A DNA stretch of 64,000 nt. Source: Erythrobacter aureus (lineage in GTDB: Bacteria; Pseudomonadota; Alphaproteobacteria; Sphingomonadales; Sphingomonadaceae). The number at the start of each line of letters is the position of its first letter. The first letter of the stretch is position 1. The position numbers and the translations under genes are program-made. This document shows, in pieces, positions 14,161-24,691 of the stretch. The stretch spans positions 2,210,501 to 2,274,500 of the forward strand of contig NZ_CP031357.1 of assembly GCF_003355455.1 (NCBI RefSeq), written 5' to 3'. A model generated the notes under the pieces. It did not search any database, was not told the origin of the DNA, and saw nothing but the letters and a program-made list of their open reading frames with translations.

Positions 14161-16380
14161 TCAGTAGCCCGTGCCCGGCTTGGGATTTCCGACCTCGACC
14201 TCCATAAATTTCTTTCGCGTCCCCGCATTCACGCGTTCAGACATTATCAGCGCATAGGGATCGTGCGGAAGAGCCGCGAGTGGACGTCCCGCGGCCTCGA
14301 TCTGATAGGGGGAGACCCGGTGACGTGTGCATAGACCGTCCGCACCATCGCTGATCAACGCCGTTTCGAATTCCACGCCTTGGGTCGTCCCTCTTGAACG
14401 ACGCACCGTTGCAACTACGAGCTGACCACCGCCAAGATCAAGTACGACTTCAGTATCCCGTGGGACATCGAGCAAGCCTTCGATCATGGCGCCGGTTTTT
14501 GAAAGATTACGCATTACTACCCTGTAGCGACTGTCGTCGTGAATAAGAGCGATACGGCGGAACACGGTCTTGCGGTCCGCGCGATATTTCGCCGGTCCGC
14601 GCGGTTCGTATTTCAGCTTCTTCTGCTCGAGGCTTTCCAGGAATTCGTCATTCGGCATTGGACGGGAGAAAATATAGCCCTGAACCAGGGTAGCACCCCG
14701 TTCGGTAACCAGATTCAGTTCATCTTTCGTCTCGACGCCTTCGGCGACAGTTTCCATATTTAGCGCATCGGCTAGGCTTACTATAGCGCTCATAATGGCC
14801 GCGTTGTTGTTACCATCCTCGGTAGCACCGCGAACAAAGCTCTGGTCGATCTTGATCTTGTCGAAAGGCGCTTTCCGCAAGTAGCTCAAAGAACTGTAGC
14901 CCGTTCCGAAATCGTCCAGCGCAAGCTTGACGCCGATTGCCTTCAGCTCACTGAAGATACGCTGGGCACGGCCCGTATCGCCAAGAAAGACGCTTTCGGT
15001 AATTTCGAGCTCGAGGCGTTCCGGTTCGAGACCGCTTTGGGAGAGCGCACTCCTGACCACCTGCGGAAAATCGTCATGGGCGAACTGCACGGCGGAAACG
15101 TTGACCGCAACGCGTAAGTCCAACGGCCATGCCTTGGCCTGTCGACAGACCTCGTTGAGAGCCCATTCGCCCATTTTCTTGATAATGCCGATTTCTTCGG
15201 CAACCGGAACGAATTCGCCCGGAGAAATCATGCCGCGGTCGGGATGATCCCAGCGCATAAGCGCTTCACAACATTTGACCATATGCGTCTTGGTGCAGAC
15301 AAGAGGTTGAAAATGCATCGAGAACTGTTCATTTTCAACCGCATCGCGCAAGTCTTCTTCGATCTGGCGACGATGCTTGGCTCCGTCTTTGAGATCGCTC
15401 GAATAAAATCGGTACTGGCCCCGGCCGCCACCCTTGGCCGCATACAGCGCTAGGTCTGCAGCCTTGACCAGCTCTTCGGTATCCAGTCCGTCATAGGGCG
15501 CGATGGCGACTCCCACCGACGTACCAATGATAGCTCGTGTCCCGTTCACCGAATAGGGCTGCGAAATCATCTGGATCAGGCGTTGTCCCAATTCACCCAA
15601 TGTGCCGCGATCGTCGATGTCGGGAAGCATGATCAGGAATTCGTCGCCACCGATCCGCCCGATTTCGCCCTTGTCGCCAATGATCCGGCCAAGACGCGCC
15701 GCCACCTGCTTGAGCAGTTCGTCGCCGGCAGGATGGCCCAACGTGTCGTTGACATGCTTGAACCGGTCCAGATCGAGCATCATCAGCGCACAGCTGCGCT
15801 TGGAATTGCGAAAGGCCCTGAGCGTGGACGTCAACCGCTTGGTCATGCGGTGGCGATTGGCAAGATCGGTCAGCGAATCGTACTGCGCCAACCGTTCCGC
15901 ATCCTTCTGGTTTTCGCGGGCGACCGTGATATCCTTTGCGCTGCCGCGATATCCAGTAAAGCGCTGCTTGCTGTCGAACTGCGGCTTACCCGCGATTTCC
16001 CACCAGACTTCCTGATCTTCAACTGCGAGACGTACGTTGAGTTGACTGATGGAGTTACGGGCGCTCAGCAGGAAGGCAAGCGGGCGCTCTGCCCTGTCTG
16101 GATCGTCTGCCTGCTCGGGAATGAAAAGCTCGCCGAGCGGCTTTCCGATAGCCTCCCCGTCGGTCCAGCCCAGCGCATGCGCGGCGTTTTCGGATAGGTA
16201 AATAAGGCGGCCTTTGGCGTCGGTCGCCCAGAACCAGCCCAGCCCGGCAGCCTCGAAACTGTCAAGCAACTCAACTCGACGGGCCGCGTCGGACGCATCG
16301 ATAGGACGCAGCGGTGTATTACCCGAAGTCTCTTCATCTTCGGCAATTGCCCGCGCAGATCGCGAGAAGAATCCTGCCAT
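14161..16380 (-). CDS. PAS-GGDEF-EAL-PilZ cyclic-di-GMP protein
   Basis: 739 residues from ATG 16380 (MAGFFSRSARAIAEDEE); the upstream extension of the frame looks non-coding. A PAS domain (about 30-150, LGWFWATDAKGRLIYLSENAA) precedes a GGDEF domain with intact GGDEF at 244-248. The EAL domain follows with EAL at 372-374 and the later motif DDFGTGYSSLSYLRKAPFD. The C-terminus carries a PilZ-like domain (RKTVFRR, NLSKTGAMIEG) that usually binds cyclic di-GMP. Both synthesis and hydrolysis motifs look complete, so the net activity cannot be told; PAS and PilZ may switch it. No membrane segments are visible, so the protein is cytoplasmic. It lies upstream of lepA on the same strand, 63 bases away. 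Confidence 0.9.
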   Translation of the reverse strand: MAGFFSRSARAIAEDEETSGNTPLRPIDASDAARRVELLDSFEAAGLGWFWATDAKGRLIYLSENAAHALGWTDGEAIGKPLGELFIPEQADDPDRAERPLAFLLSARNSISQLNVRLAVEDQEVWWEIAGKPQFDSKQRFTGYRGSAKDITVARENQKDAERLAQYDSLTDLANRHRMTKRLTSTLRAFRNSKRSCALMMLDLDRFKHVNDTLGHPAGDELLKQVAARLGRIIGDKGEIGRIGGDEFLIMLPDIDDRGTLGELGQRLIQMISQPYSVNGTRAIIGTSVGVAIAPYDGLDTEELVKAADLALYAAKGGGRGQYRFYSSDLKDGAKHRRQIEEDLRDAVENEQFSMHFQPLVCTKTHMVKCCEALMRWDHPDRGMISPGEFVPVAEEIGIIKKMGEWALNEVCRQAKAWPLDLRVAVNVSAVQFAHDDFPQVVRSALSQSGLEPERLELEITESVFLGDTGRAQRIFSELKAIGVKLALDDFGTGYSSLSYLRKAPFDKIKIDQSFVRGATEDGNNNAAIMSAIVSLADALNMETVAEGVETKDELNLVTERGATLVQGYIFSRPMPNDEFLESLEQKKLKYEPRGPAKYRADRKTVFRRIALIHDDSRYRVVMRNLSKTGAMIEGLLDVPRDTEVVLDLGGGQLVVATVRRSRGTTQGVEFETALISDGADGLCTRHRVSPYQIEAAGRPLAALPHDPYALIMSERVNAGTRKKFMEVEVGNPKPGTGY

Positions 16381-16564
16381 TCCTATCGAGCTCCCAATGG
16401 ACTTACCTGACTCTCGTGTCCTACGCCCTTCAACGGTTGACAGAGATAAGGACAAATCCTTGCCAAAGGGATAACCATGACCGCAAAGTGTCTTCCGCGC
16501 GGCACGGTCGCTTGCCAGCGGTGCGGGAGATGTGCATGGATCGTCTGTCTTGTGGGAGAGAGAC

Positions 16565-17874
16565 ATGCGGCACATCGCGATCGTGGGCTCTGGTCCGGCG
16601 GGCTATTACACGGCGGAAGCGGCGGTTAAGAAATGGGGCGAGGATGCCCTTATCGATGTCTACGACAAGCTACCGGTGCCTTTCGGCCTGATTCGCACGG
16701 GCGTTGCTCCCGATCACCAATCGATCAAGGCGGTTTCACGACGCTACGAGAAGACCGCGATTGGCGATACGGTCCGCTTTGCGGGTAACGTCACGGTGGG
16801 CGAAGACATCACTGTGGAAGAGCTAACCTCGCTCTACGATGCGGTCGTGCTTGCCACCGGCGCCCCCAGAGATCGACAGCTCGACATCGACGGAGCGGGA
16901 AGCCGCAACGTCATCGGCAGCGCAGCCTTCGTCGGATGGTACAATGGTCATCCGGAATTCGCCCAGCTGGATCCGGACCTTTCGGGCAAACATGCAGTGG
17001 TGGTGGGCATGGGGAATGTCGCACTCGATGTCGCGCGCATCCTGTCCAAATCGCAGCACGAATTCGCCGGTTCCGACATCGTTGCGCACGCGCTCGAAGC
17101 CCTGCGCGAGAGCAATATCGAGACGATTTCCATCCTCGGCCGCCGCGGACCGCACCAGATCATGATGACACCGAAGGAACTGGGCGAGCTCCTGCATCTC
17201 GACCGAGCAAGCCCGCATGTCGATAATGCCGATCTACCCCCGCTGGAAGATGATGCGTTTCTGGAACCGGGTATGCGCAAGTCGGTCACGCTCCTGCGCG
17301 ATTTCGCCGCCATCCCGAGAACATCCATGGTGAGAAACCCATCGCCATAGAATTCGATTTCTTCGCCAATCCGAAAGCGATCGTGAGCGAAGGCGGAAAG
17401 GTGGCCGGCGTCGAGGTCGAACGGACCAAGGTCGAAACCGGACGCGCGGTCGGAACAGGGGAGACCTATAGCGTTCCGGCCGATCTGGTCGTTACTTGCA
17501 TCGGCTACCGCACTTCTCCGCTGGAAGGGGTCCCTTTCGACGAGCGCGCGGGTTGCTTCGCCAATGACGAAGGGCGCATTCTGCCCGGTCTCTATTGCGT
17601 GGGCTGGGCCAAGCGTGGCCCGAGCGGCACAATCGGTACCAATCGCCCCGATGGCTATTCGGTAATCGATATCGTCGACCAGGACATCGGTGGGGGATCG
17701 CGCAAGCGCGGCCGCGAAGGCTTTGACGAACTGGCCCAAACGCGAGGTCTGGAAATCGTCACCTTCCGGGACTGGCAGAAGATCGAAGAGGCCGAGATCG
17801 CTGCCGCACGCAAAGGGGCGCCGAGAGAAAAGTTCGTCGATATCGACAGCATGATTGCCGCTCGTGGCGCATAG
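16565..17874 (+). pseudogene. ferredoxin-NADP+ reductase (adrenodoxin reductase type), one frameshift
   Basis: FAD enzyme passing electrons between NADPH and ferredoxin. The first frame, from ATG 16565, has the FAD motif IVGSGPAGYYTAE, VPFGLIRTGVAPDH, the NADPH motif VVGMGNVALDVARIL and LGRRGPHQ. It then runs off after FAAIP. The rest (ENIHGEKPIAIEF, TCIGYRTSPLEGVPFDE, GWAKRGPSGTIGTN) continues in another frame from about 17317. Adding one C to the CCC at 17314-17316 restores a single 436-residue frame of normal family length. This is either a real one-base deletion or a homopolymer sequencing error; the rest of the sequence shows no decay, which favours error. phaC follows 94 bases later. 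Confidence 0.85.
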
Positions 17875-17968
17875 GCCGCGCCAACATCTGGAACAGCCGC
17901 GCCGCGCGAACCGTTCTAAGGCTCGCACCAGAAAAGAAGCAAAATGAATACCGGGGAGATCGTTCAAC

Positions 17969-19657
17969 ATGGCCAGACTCGAAGACGAAGCTGCACAACA
18001 CACCAGCGCCCTCGGCCCCCTGGTGGGGTTGACGCGAGAGGATATCTTCGGCGCTATCGCGGTCATGTTGCGCGAAACGGCTTCCGACCCGCAACGCCTC
18101 ATGAAGCACAGCCAGACAATGGGCGAGGACATGATCAAGATCATGACCGGCCAGAGCGATCTGGCGCCTCACCCCAAGGATAAGCGTTTCCAGGACCCGG
18201 CCTGGCAATACAACCCCTTCATGCGTGCGGGCATGCAGTACTATCTGGCCGTCCAGAAAGGAGCGGCACACTGGCTGGAAGACCTCGAGCTGGACGAGCT
18301 CGAGAAGGACCGGGCGCGCTTCATCTCGAACATCGTCATTGACGGGCTGGCCCCCACAAACACGTTGATCGGCAATCCCAGCGCGCAGAAGATGGCGATC
18401 ACCAGTGGCGGTTTGAGCCTGATCAAGGGCCTCAAGAACGCCTATGACGATATGGTCAACAATAAGGGCATGGTCAGCCAGGTTGACAAGAAGCCCTTCA
18501 AACTGGGCGAGAATATCGCGACTTCGAAAGGCTCGGTGGTCCTGCGCACCGAGATGATGGAACTGATCCAATACGGCCCGACCACCGACGAAGTCTACGA
18601 GATCCCGCAACTGACCATCCCGCCGCAGATCAACAAGATGTACATCAACGACCTCTCGCCCGAGAAGTCGGTGGTAAAGTACCAGCTCGATAACGGCATC
18701 CAGACTTTCGTCATCAGCTGGAAGAATCCGAGCAAGGAACAGGGCGTGTGGGACATGGCCGATTATGTCCGTTCCTGTCGCGAGGCGATGGAAGCGGTGA
18801 GCAAGATCACCGGCAGCAAGAAGGTCAATGTATCGGCCGGTTGTTCGGGCGGTCAGACCGCCTCGATGCTGGCGAGCAAGATGGCGTCGGACGAGGACGA
18901 TCTGCTCGGCGCGCTGACGCTGATGGTCTGCGTGCTTCATCCCAAGCAGAATGATATCGAGGCGGGCTCGCTGGTAAGCGAAAACGGTCTGGCGCTGGCC
19001 AAGCGCCGCGCGGCGAAAAAGGGCGTCATCAAGGGCGACGACCTCGCGCGCGGTTTCGCCTGGCTGCGGCCGAACGATCTCATCTGGAACTACGTCATCA
19101 ACAATTACCTGCTCGGCCAGGACCCGCCGGCTTTCGACGTGCTGTTCTGGAACGCGGATGCGACCAACCTTTCAGCCAGTCTGATGGGCGATTTTCTGAC
19201 AATCTTCGAAACGCTTGCCTTTACCAAGAAGGGCGAGGTCGAGATGGTCGATCACAAGATCGATCTGTCCAAAGTGACCAGCGATCTTTTCATCCTCGGC
19301 GGGGTGACCGACCATATCACGCCGTGGAAGGCCACCTACCGTTCGACCCGGTTGTTCGGATCGAAAGATGTAACCTATGTCCTCTCGCATTCGGGCCATA
19401 TGCAAGCAATCCTCAACCCGCCAGGCAATCCGAAAGCAAAGTATTATGTCCACAAGGACGGTAATAACACGCTGCCGAAAACGGCCGACGAATGGCTGAA
19501 GGGTGCTGAGGAAGTTGCCGGGAGCTGGTGGCCCTACTGGATGGGATGGCTCCAGGCGCGAGCCGGCGAAAAGAAGAAAGCCCCCGCAAAGTTGGGGAAC
19601 AAAAACTACACTCCGCTGGACCCGGCTCCCGGTCTCTACGTTATGGAACCTTGTTAA
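17969..19657 (+). CDS. phaC: poly(3-hydroxyalkanoate) synthase-like protein
   Basis: Polymerises hydroxyacyl-CoA into storage polyester on granules. 562 residues from ATG 17969 after GGGGAG. A PhaC N-terminal domain (KDKRFQDPAWQYNPFMRAG) precedes an alpha/beta-hydrolase domain. Catalytic candidates are Cys292 in AGCSGGQ, Asp448 in GGVTDHITPW and His477 in HSGHMQAILNPP. The nucleophile box reads G-C-S-G-G where class I enzymes usually have G-Y-C-x-G-G; the general layout is class I/II-like. A depolymerase gene follows after 21 bases, giving a synthesis-degradation pair. The substrate chain length cannot be read from sequence. Confidence 0.88.
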   Translation: MARLEDEAAQHTSALGPLVGLTREDIFGAIAVMLRETASDPQRLMKHSQTMGEDMIKIMTGQSDLAPHPKDKRFQDPAWQYNPFMRAGMQYYLAVQKGAAHWLEDLELDELEKDRARFISNIVIDGLAPTNTLIGNPSAQKMAITSGGLSLIKGLKNAYDDMVNNKGMVSQVDKKPFKLGENIATSKGSVVLRTEMMELIQYGPTTDEVYEIPQLTIPPQINKMYINDLSPEKSVVKYQLDNGIQTFVISWKNPSKEQGVWDMADYVRSCREAMEAVSKITGSKKVNVSAGCSGGQTASMLASKMASDEDDLLGALTLMVCVLHPKQNDIEAGSLVSENGLALAKRRAAKKGVIKGDDLARGFAWLRPNDLIWNYVINNYLLGQDPPAFDVLFWNADATNLSASLMGDFLTIFETLAFTKKGEVEMVDHKIDLSKVTSDLFILGGVTDHITPWKATYRSTRLFGSKDVTYVLSHSGHMQAILNPPGNPKAKYYVHKDGNNTLPKTADEWLKGAEEVAGSWWPYWMGWLQARAGEKKKAPAKLGNKNYTPLDPAPGLYVMEPC

Positions 19658-19678
19658 CCCTCTTACGAAGGAACCCGC

Positions 19679-20545
19679 GTGACGGCATCGAAAGACGAAC
19701 CCATGACTGCAACCATCGAGATGATGGAGGCGGGCGGGCGGACGCTAAGGGTCGCGCACTGGCGGCTGGGCGAAGCATCCGAGCACCCACCGATCCTGTT
19801 CTTCAACGGCATCGGTGCAAATATCGAAGCGGTTGCCCCGCTTGCCGAAATGCTCGCCGAACGCCCCTTCGTGATGTTCGACATGCCGGGCACGGGCGAA
19901 AGCCCCGATCCAACCCTGCCCTACAACCCCTTCACCATGAGCTGGACCGCAAATCTGATCCTCGACCAGTTGGGACTCGGCGAAGTCGATGTGATGGGCG
20001 TGTCCTGGGGCGGTGCGATGGCGCAGCATTTTGCCCTGCAGTATCCAAAGCGAACCCGCCGACTGGTGTTGGTGGCAACGACGGCAGGCATGCTGATGGT
20101 GCCGGGGAACCCGGCCGCCCTTACCAAGATGGCGAACCCGCGCCGCTATATCGATCCCAAGTTCATGAACGAACATTTCCAGACACTTTACGGCGGAATC
20201 GATCCCGACGGGCAGGCGCATCAGAAAGATAGCCATATCGGGCGCCTCAAACCGCCGTCCCCACGCGGATATTTCTATCAGTTGCTCGCCATGATCGGCT
20301 GGACCAGCCTTCCCGCCCTTCCCTTCATGAGCAAGGAGGTGCTCGTCATGATGGGTGACGACGATCAGATCGTTCCCCTCATCAACGGACGAATTCTCGC
20401 CTCGGCCATTCGCAACGCTCGGCTCGAAGTGATCGAGGGTGGCGGGCATTTGTTCCTGCTGACCCATGCGGATGAAAGCGTCGCCAGATTACGGACCTTC
20501 CTCGATGCCCCGGCCACCGAAGCGGAGCTTGCCCGGGCCGCCTGA
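19679..20545 (+). CDS. phaZ: intracellular PHA depolymerase, alpha/beta hydrolase
   Basis: 288 residues from GTG 19679, which has GAAGGA seven bases upstream; ATG 19703 is an alternative. Alpha/beta-hydrolase landmarks are FFNGIGANIE (oxyanion region), MFDMPGTGES, the nucleophile elbow GVSWGG with Ser109, MMGDDDQIVP for the acid and GGGHLFLLTH for the histidine. Sequence style and position directly after phaC match the PhaZ found in pseudomonad phaC-phaZ operons, which mobilises stored polyester. Another esterase role is possible but the context favours PHA turnover. Confidence 0.8.
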   Translation: MTASKDEPMTATIEMMEAGGRTLRVAHWRLGEASEHPPILFFNGIGANIEAVAPLAEMLAERPFVMFDMPGTGESPDPTLPYNPFTMSWTANLILDQLGLGEVDVMGVSWGGAMAQHFALQYPKRTRRLVLVATTAGMLMVPGNPAALTKMANPRRYIDPKFMNEHFQTLYGGIDPDGQAHQKDSHIGRLKPPSPRGYFYQLLAMIGWTSLPALPFMSKEVLVMMGDDDQIVPLINGRILASAIRNARLEVIEGGGHLFLLTHADESVARLRTFLDAPATEAELARAA

Positions 20546-20953
20546 GCGGACGAGGCCAAGGGATTTGTAAGACTGGAAAAATGGTTACCAATCCCGCACT
20601 TGCAGCCAATGCGCTGGCCATTCAACCAACGCGCCAGACCATTGGCGAAGGCGGCGCACCGGGCAAGACGGGTTCCGTCCCTGGGCGGCCTTGGAATGGC
20701 TACGCAAGCCCGATGATATCCTGATCGTCATCTACGTCTTCGCGCCCCATTTCGTGCGCGACATCATCGCGGCCGACTTTCCGGTCGGCGCGTTTTCGAC
20801 GCGCTCTGATGGATCACGCAAGCCATTGGAAAGGCGAGCGGGCATACCTTATACCCACTCGCCCTTCGAAACACGTCGACAAGGCGGTTATGCGCCTTGT
20901 CCCGCTCAGTATGGAACTCTTTGATCGAGAGCCCCCAACCTACTCTTCAAAAA
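20546..20953. other. 408-base gap between phaZ and the TonB receptor
   Basis: No gene is supported. A 48-codon ORF from ATG 20581 and a longer frame starting near 20690 lack recognisable family features and good start sites; they could be remnants of one frameshifted gene. The terminator-like hairpin of the TonB receptor lies at 20833-20863. Confidence 0.4.
20833..20863 (-). terminator. hairpin downstream of the TonB receptor
   Basis: The minus-strand transcript pairs GGCGAGUGGGUAUA with UAUGCCCGCUCGCC around a three-base loop: 14 pairs including two G-U wobbles that are mismatches on the plus strand. This points to a function on minus-strand RNA. The U-run after it is weak. Confidence 0.45.
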
Positions 20954-23062
20954 TCAGAAAAAGCGCCTGAGCTGAACACCATATTGGCGTGGTTCTCCAT
21001 AAACCGTCAACGGCAGGTCGGGATTGGAGACTCCCGACGCATCGGTGCCGAATGTCTTGTAAGTGGCGTAGCGTTCGTCGGTCAGATTCCGTCCGTAGAG
21101 CGCAACCTCCCACTGCCCGCCTGACGGCTCCCAAGATATCCGCCCATTCACCAGCGTCGTTGGTGAACTTGCATAGCGTGGATCATTGCTGGGCTTGAAA
21201 TAGGCCGTACCTCGCCGCGCTACGTCGCCACGTAGTGTGAGAAACCCGGCGGAACCGAGTGGCGCTCGATATTCAGCACCAAATGTCGCATTCCATTTCG
21301 GAGCATTCGGCAAACGGTTGCCTTCCAGACTCACTTGATCGTCGAAGTATACATCATAGCGGGCATCGAGCCAGGAAATGGTAGAGGTGAGCGAGAGGTT
21401 TCTGGTGGGCTTCGCTTGAAATTCCGCCTCTACACCCTTGATCGTTGCTCTGCCTGCATTGGTCGTACTCGCGACGCCATTAATGTACTGGACAACCTGC
21501 AGATTTGAATAATCATAGTAGAACGACGAGAAATTGGCTTGAAGCCTCCGATCGAACAGCGTCGTTTTCAAACCTACTTCGTAGCTCCAAAGATATTCCG
21601 GAAGAAATGGTTTCGCATCACCTAATTGAAAGCCTCCCGACTTGAATCCGCGAGTTGCGGAGGCGTAGGCTAGGATGTCCTCGCTCAAATCCAGTTCCAC
21701 ACCGAATTTTGGCGTCCACGCAGACCAAGACGCTGTAGGCGAACCGCTATCTACCTCTTCCTTGTTGGAGAAGATGCGATATCCAAAGTCCTTCTTCTCA
21801 TAGCTATATCGCAAACCTGTCGTAAAACGCAGGCTGTCGGTAAATTCATAGCTCGCTTGACCAAACAGTGCGAAAGCATTGGTCGTGTTCGATTCCGGTA
21901 TCGCCAGCGCGCGATTGGGCTCCAATATCTGTATCTCGTCCTCGCCATCTTCCCTGAGGTAGAAGGCGCCCAATATCCAGGTCAGACGGGAAGGCGTTGT
22001 GCTTAAGATCTGGAATTCCTGAGTGAAAGATTTCGATGATTCAGAAAACTCGATATTTCGCAGAAAGATATCTGTCGCATCCACGTCGAGTGTCTGGTCA
22101 ACATCGCTGGATCGAAATGCAGTAATGGACTTCAATTCGACAGGCCCTGCATCATATCGGATAGTGGAAGACACCCCCCATGCGTCGATATCGTAGCGAG
22201 GGACCGCATCCAGAGCTATCTCATTGGGCCGGGATGGAACGGTTGCACCTGCAGCAACAAGAGAGGCTGGATAGGTTTCCCGAATGGCGGGATAGCCCGT
22301 CTCACGATCGCGGCTTGCGTCCGCGCGAAGCACGATTTCGAGCCGATCGGTTGCGTCGACCGCCAGGGTAAATCGTCCCGCGAGATTGTTTTCGTCTTGA
22401 TAGCGACGATCGAAATTTACGTCGCGATAGACCCCGTTCCTATCGTTCTTCACTAAGGTCAGGCGGGCTCTGGCACCGTCCGCGACAGCCCCCGAAATAG
22501 TTCCGCTGAAGTTTCGCTTCCCCAAATTTCCAAGGGTCACACCGATAGTCCCGGTAAGCTCATCAGTGGGCATTTTGGAGATGATATTTAACGTCCCCCC
22601 GGCGGAGTTGCGGCCGAACAACACACCCTGAGGTCCGCGCAAAACCTCGACACGCTCGACATCGAACATATCCTGATAACTTGTTGTCGGACGCGAAATG
22701 TATACGCCATCATAGTGGACCGTTGTACTTGGGTCGGTAGCAACTCCGAACGCCGATGTGCCGATACCGCGAATGTTTATAATGGCCATGGAGTCGTTTG
22801 TAACGGTCAGCCCCGGCACGAAAAATTGCAGATCTTCGACGTTCGAAATCCCGTTCGCGGTCAGCGTTTCACCACTCATCGCAGTGATTGCTATTGGAAC
22901 GTCTTGGAGATCCTTCTCCCTTTTCTCAGCGGTCACGACAATCACGTTAATGCCTTCCGCCGGCGTGTTCTCCTGCCCCATAGCTGGAGTTGCAACCAGT
23001 ATTGCAAGGCCGGTAGAACCTGCCAGCAGACCGCTGCGATAGGGGTTCGCCTTAAAACTCAT
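20954..23062 (-). CDS. TonB-dependent outer-membrane receptor
   Basis: 702 residues with an N-terminal signal peptide (cleavage probably near PAMGQ). A plug domain follows (IVVTAEKREKDLQDVPIAIT, RGPQGVLFGRNSAGGTLN), then a 22-strand barrel ending in a C-terminal Phe (YGVQLRRFF). It resembles the large sphingomonad group of such receptors, which take up siderophores, vitamins or carbohydrates with TonB energy. No ligand can be inferred: no transport, regulatory or catabolic genes adjoin it. AGGGAG precedes the ATG. The neighbours on both sides are long non-coding gaps, so it is probably expressed alone. Confidence 0.93.
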   Translation of the reverse strand: MSFKANPYRSGLLAGSTGLAILVATPAMGQENTPAEGINVIVVTAEKREKDLQDVPIAITAMSGETLTANGISNVEDLQFFVPGLTVTNDSMAIINIRGIGTSAFGVATDPSTTVHYDGVYISRPTTSYQDMFDVERVEVLRGPQGVLFGRNSAGGTLNIISKMPTDELTGTIGVTLGNLGKRNFSGTISGAVADGARARLTLVKNDRNGVYRDVNFDRRYQDENNLAGRFTLAVDATDRLEIVLRADASRDRETGYPAIRETYPASLVAAGATVPSRPNEIALDAVPRYDIDAWGVSSTIRYDAGPVELKSITAFRSSDVDQTLDVDATDIFLRNIEFSESSKSFTQEFQILSTTPSRLTWILGAFYLREDGEDEIQILEPNRALAIPESNTTNAFALFGQASYEFTDSLRFTTGLRYSYEKKDFGYRIFSNKEEVDSGSPTASWSAWTPKFGVELDLSEDILAYASATRGFKSGGFQLGDAKPFLPEYLWSYEVGLKTTLFDRRLQANFSSFYYDYSNLQVVQYINGVASTTNAGRATIKGVEAEFQAKPTRNLSLTSTISWLDARYDVYFDDQVSLEGNRLPNAPKWNATFGAEYRAPLGSAGFLTLRGDVARRGTAYFKPSNDPRYASSPTTLVNGRISWEPSGGQWEVALYGRNLTDERYATYKTFGTDASGVSNPDLPLTVYGEPRQYGVQLRRFF

Positions 23063-23565
23063 TTATCACTCCCTGTACGTATAGCGCCACCGATTGTGGC
23101 GCGATCGTTGGCCGGTGGTCTTTCGCCCAGAGCCGAGCGCCCTACCGACATCACGCTCTACGCAGGGGCGATGGTCACCCCTCGGTTTTGTTTGGAACCA
23201 ACCCGAATTCCGGCTGCAAGGGAGAGAGGAGGTGGATTTTGACCCGTTCGCGCATCGCCAGACTGGAATTGGCGGTCACGGAGCTCGAGAGGTTTGCCTG
23301 CTCTTCGCGCGTGTCTCGAAGAGTTTCGGTACCCTAAAGGAGCGGATGTGGGAATTGTTGTTGCAAAAACAGGAATATAGCGGATCGGTCGCCGCTACCG
23401 ATCGGACAGGATTCCGCATGACCGCGCTCGGTGGATGAGCCGCTTTCCGAAAGGCTGACTGGCACAAGAACCGCCATTCGACGCGCCCTCTGCCGCACCT
23501 GCCACACGCGGTGCTTCATCGACCAACGAACGCAGCCGACGGAACTCCCCCGAAATCGGAATAGT
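23063..23565. other. 503-base gap upstream of the TonB receptor
   Basis: I see no supportable gene. Several overlapping open frames exist on both strands, but none has a good start with recognisable protein features. A short stem GATCGGT with ACCGATC occurs near 23383-23403. It presumably holds the TonB-receptor promoter. Confidence 0.35.
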
Positions 23566-24641
23566 CTAAGGCTCGATCACGATGCCCCTGGCGGGATCGA
23601 CCTTGCCCCCGACCATTTGGACGAAGGCGTCCCGCGCCGCGGCGAGACCCGCATGGCGGGAGATCGTCACGCTGTTCCCCACATCGGCGCGGAAAGCGCG
23701 CCAGCTTTGCGCGATCTGCCGCCCCGTTTCTTCGGGGCCGACATTCTTGAACAGCGCCACTGCATGGTCGGGCGCGAAGAACAGTGTCGGTGTAGGGCCG
23801 GAAATCCCATCGAGCCCCTCGCCTCGCTCCTCGATATGCGTGACGCCGACGAGGCACGAATATTTCAGGGCCGCGCCGAAGTGCTGGTGAATAGCGCGAA
23901 GGAGCGAAGCATTGCCGGCGAAATCGACCGATACGCTGGGCTCGGCAACAATGCTGTCCACCGCTTCGTAGGAGAGCACCTGGTCGTAAAGCCCGCTTTC
24001 CTCGACGAAGCGGACATTGCCTGCCGAAGTCAGCCCGATACGTTTTACATCCGGCGAACGATGCCTGGCGACGCTCGCTAGACCCATGGCGGTCTTGGAC
24101 GAAGCGCTGGTGAGGATAAGCTGCGTCGCACCGAACCAATGCTCGGAACGCAGGAAATACTCGATCAGGAAACCAGTCTTGAACAGCGGGCCGAAGATCA
24201 TCCGCTCGCCTTCGCGTGCGGGATCGTGCTCGGGATCGGCCGCCAGGCGCGAATACTGATTGTAAATCGGGCTCATCGGCTGGCGATGTTCGGCCATATC
24301 GGTGAACCCGCTGGCCGTCACCTTGCCCGGCACCACATCGAGATGGCTGGCCATAGGCAGATAGCCATAGATCCGCTCGCCCACGGCAATATCGGGATGG
24401 TTGCTCTCGATCACGCGGGCATGCCCCCACATGGGTACGATGCCTTTGCCGTCGAGCGCCGGGAAAAATTCCAGTACCCGAAACCGTCGCCGACCGCCGC
24501 ATAGGTCACATTGTTCGCCGTGACCGAAAAGCTCTCTACTTCGAGCCGGATAGCATTTTCCGCCAGCGCGCCCTGCTCGCACTCGACGAGTTCGGCTTCG
24601 CCGATGCTATCCTTACGGACATGTACCTGCTGCATTCGCAT
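23566..24641 (-). pseudogene. DUF2855 family protein, one frameshift
   Basis: Two overlapping frames make one protein. The N-terminus from ATG 24641 (MRMQQVHVRKDSI, FSVTANNVTYAAVGDGFGYWNF) joins FPALDGKGIVPMWGHARV in another frame, which continues to IVIEP at 23566. A single T missing from the T5 run (plus-strand A5 at 24464-24468) explains the break, and restoring it gives 358 residues. DUF2855 proteins resemble the quinone-oxidoreductase side of the medium-chain dehydrogenase fold, but their function is unknown. The deletion lies in a homopolymer, so sequencing error is plausible. dnaN begins upstream on the same strand and ends 50 bases before this gene. Confidence 0.75.
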
Positions 24642-24691
24642 CTCCTCTTCGGAAGAAGACGCTAGCGTCAGCGATCGATCAATGCGAGCGC

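Noticed and set aside
20581..20924. Small genes in the phaZ-TonB gap
   Set aside because: The frames are short, mutually inconsistent and lack ribosome sites or recognisable sequence.
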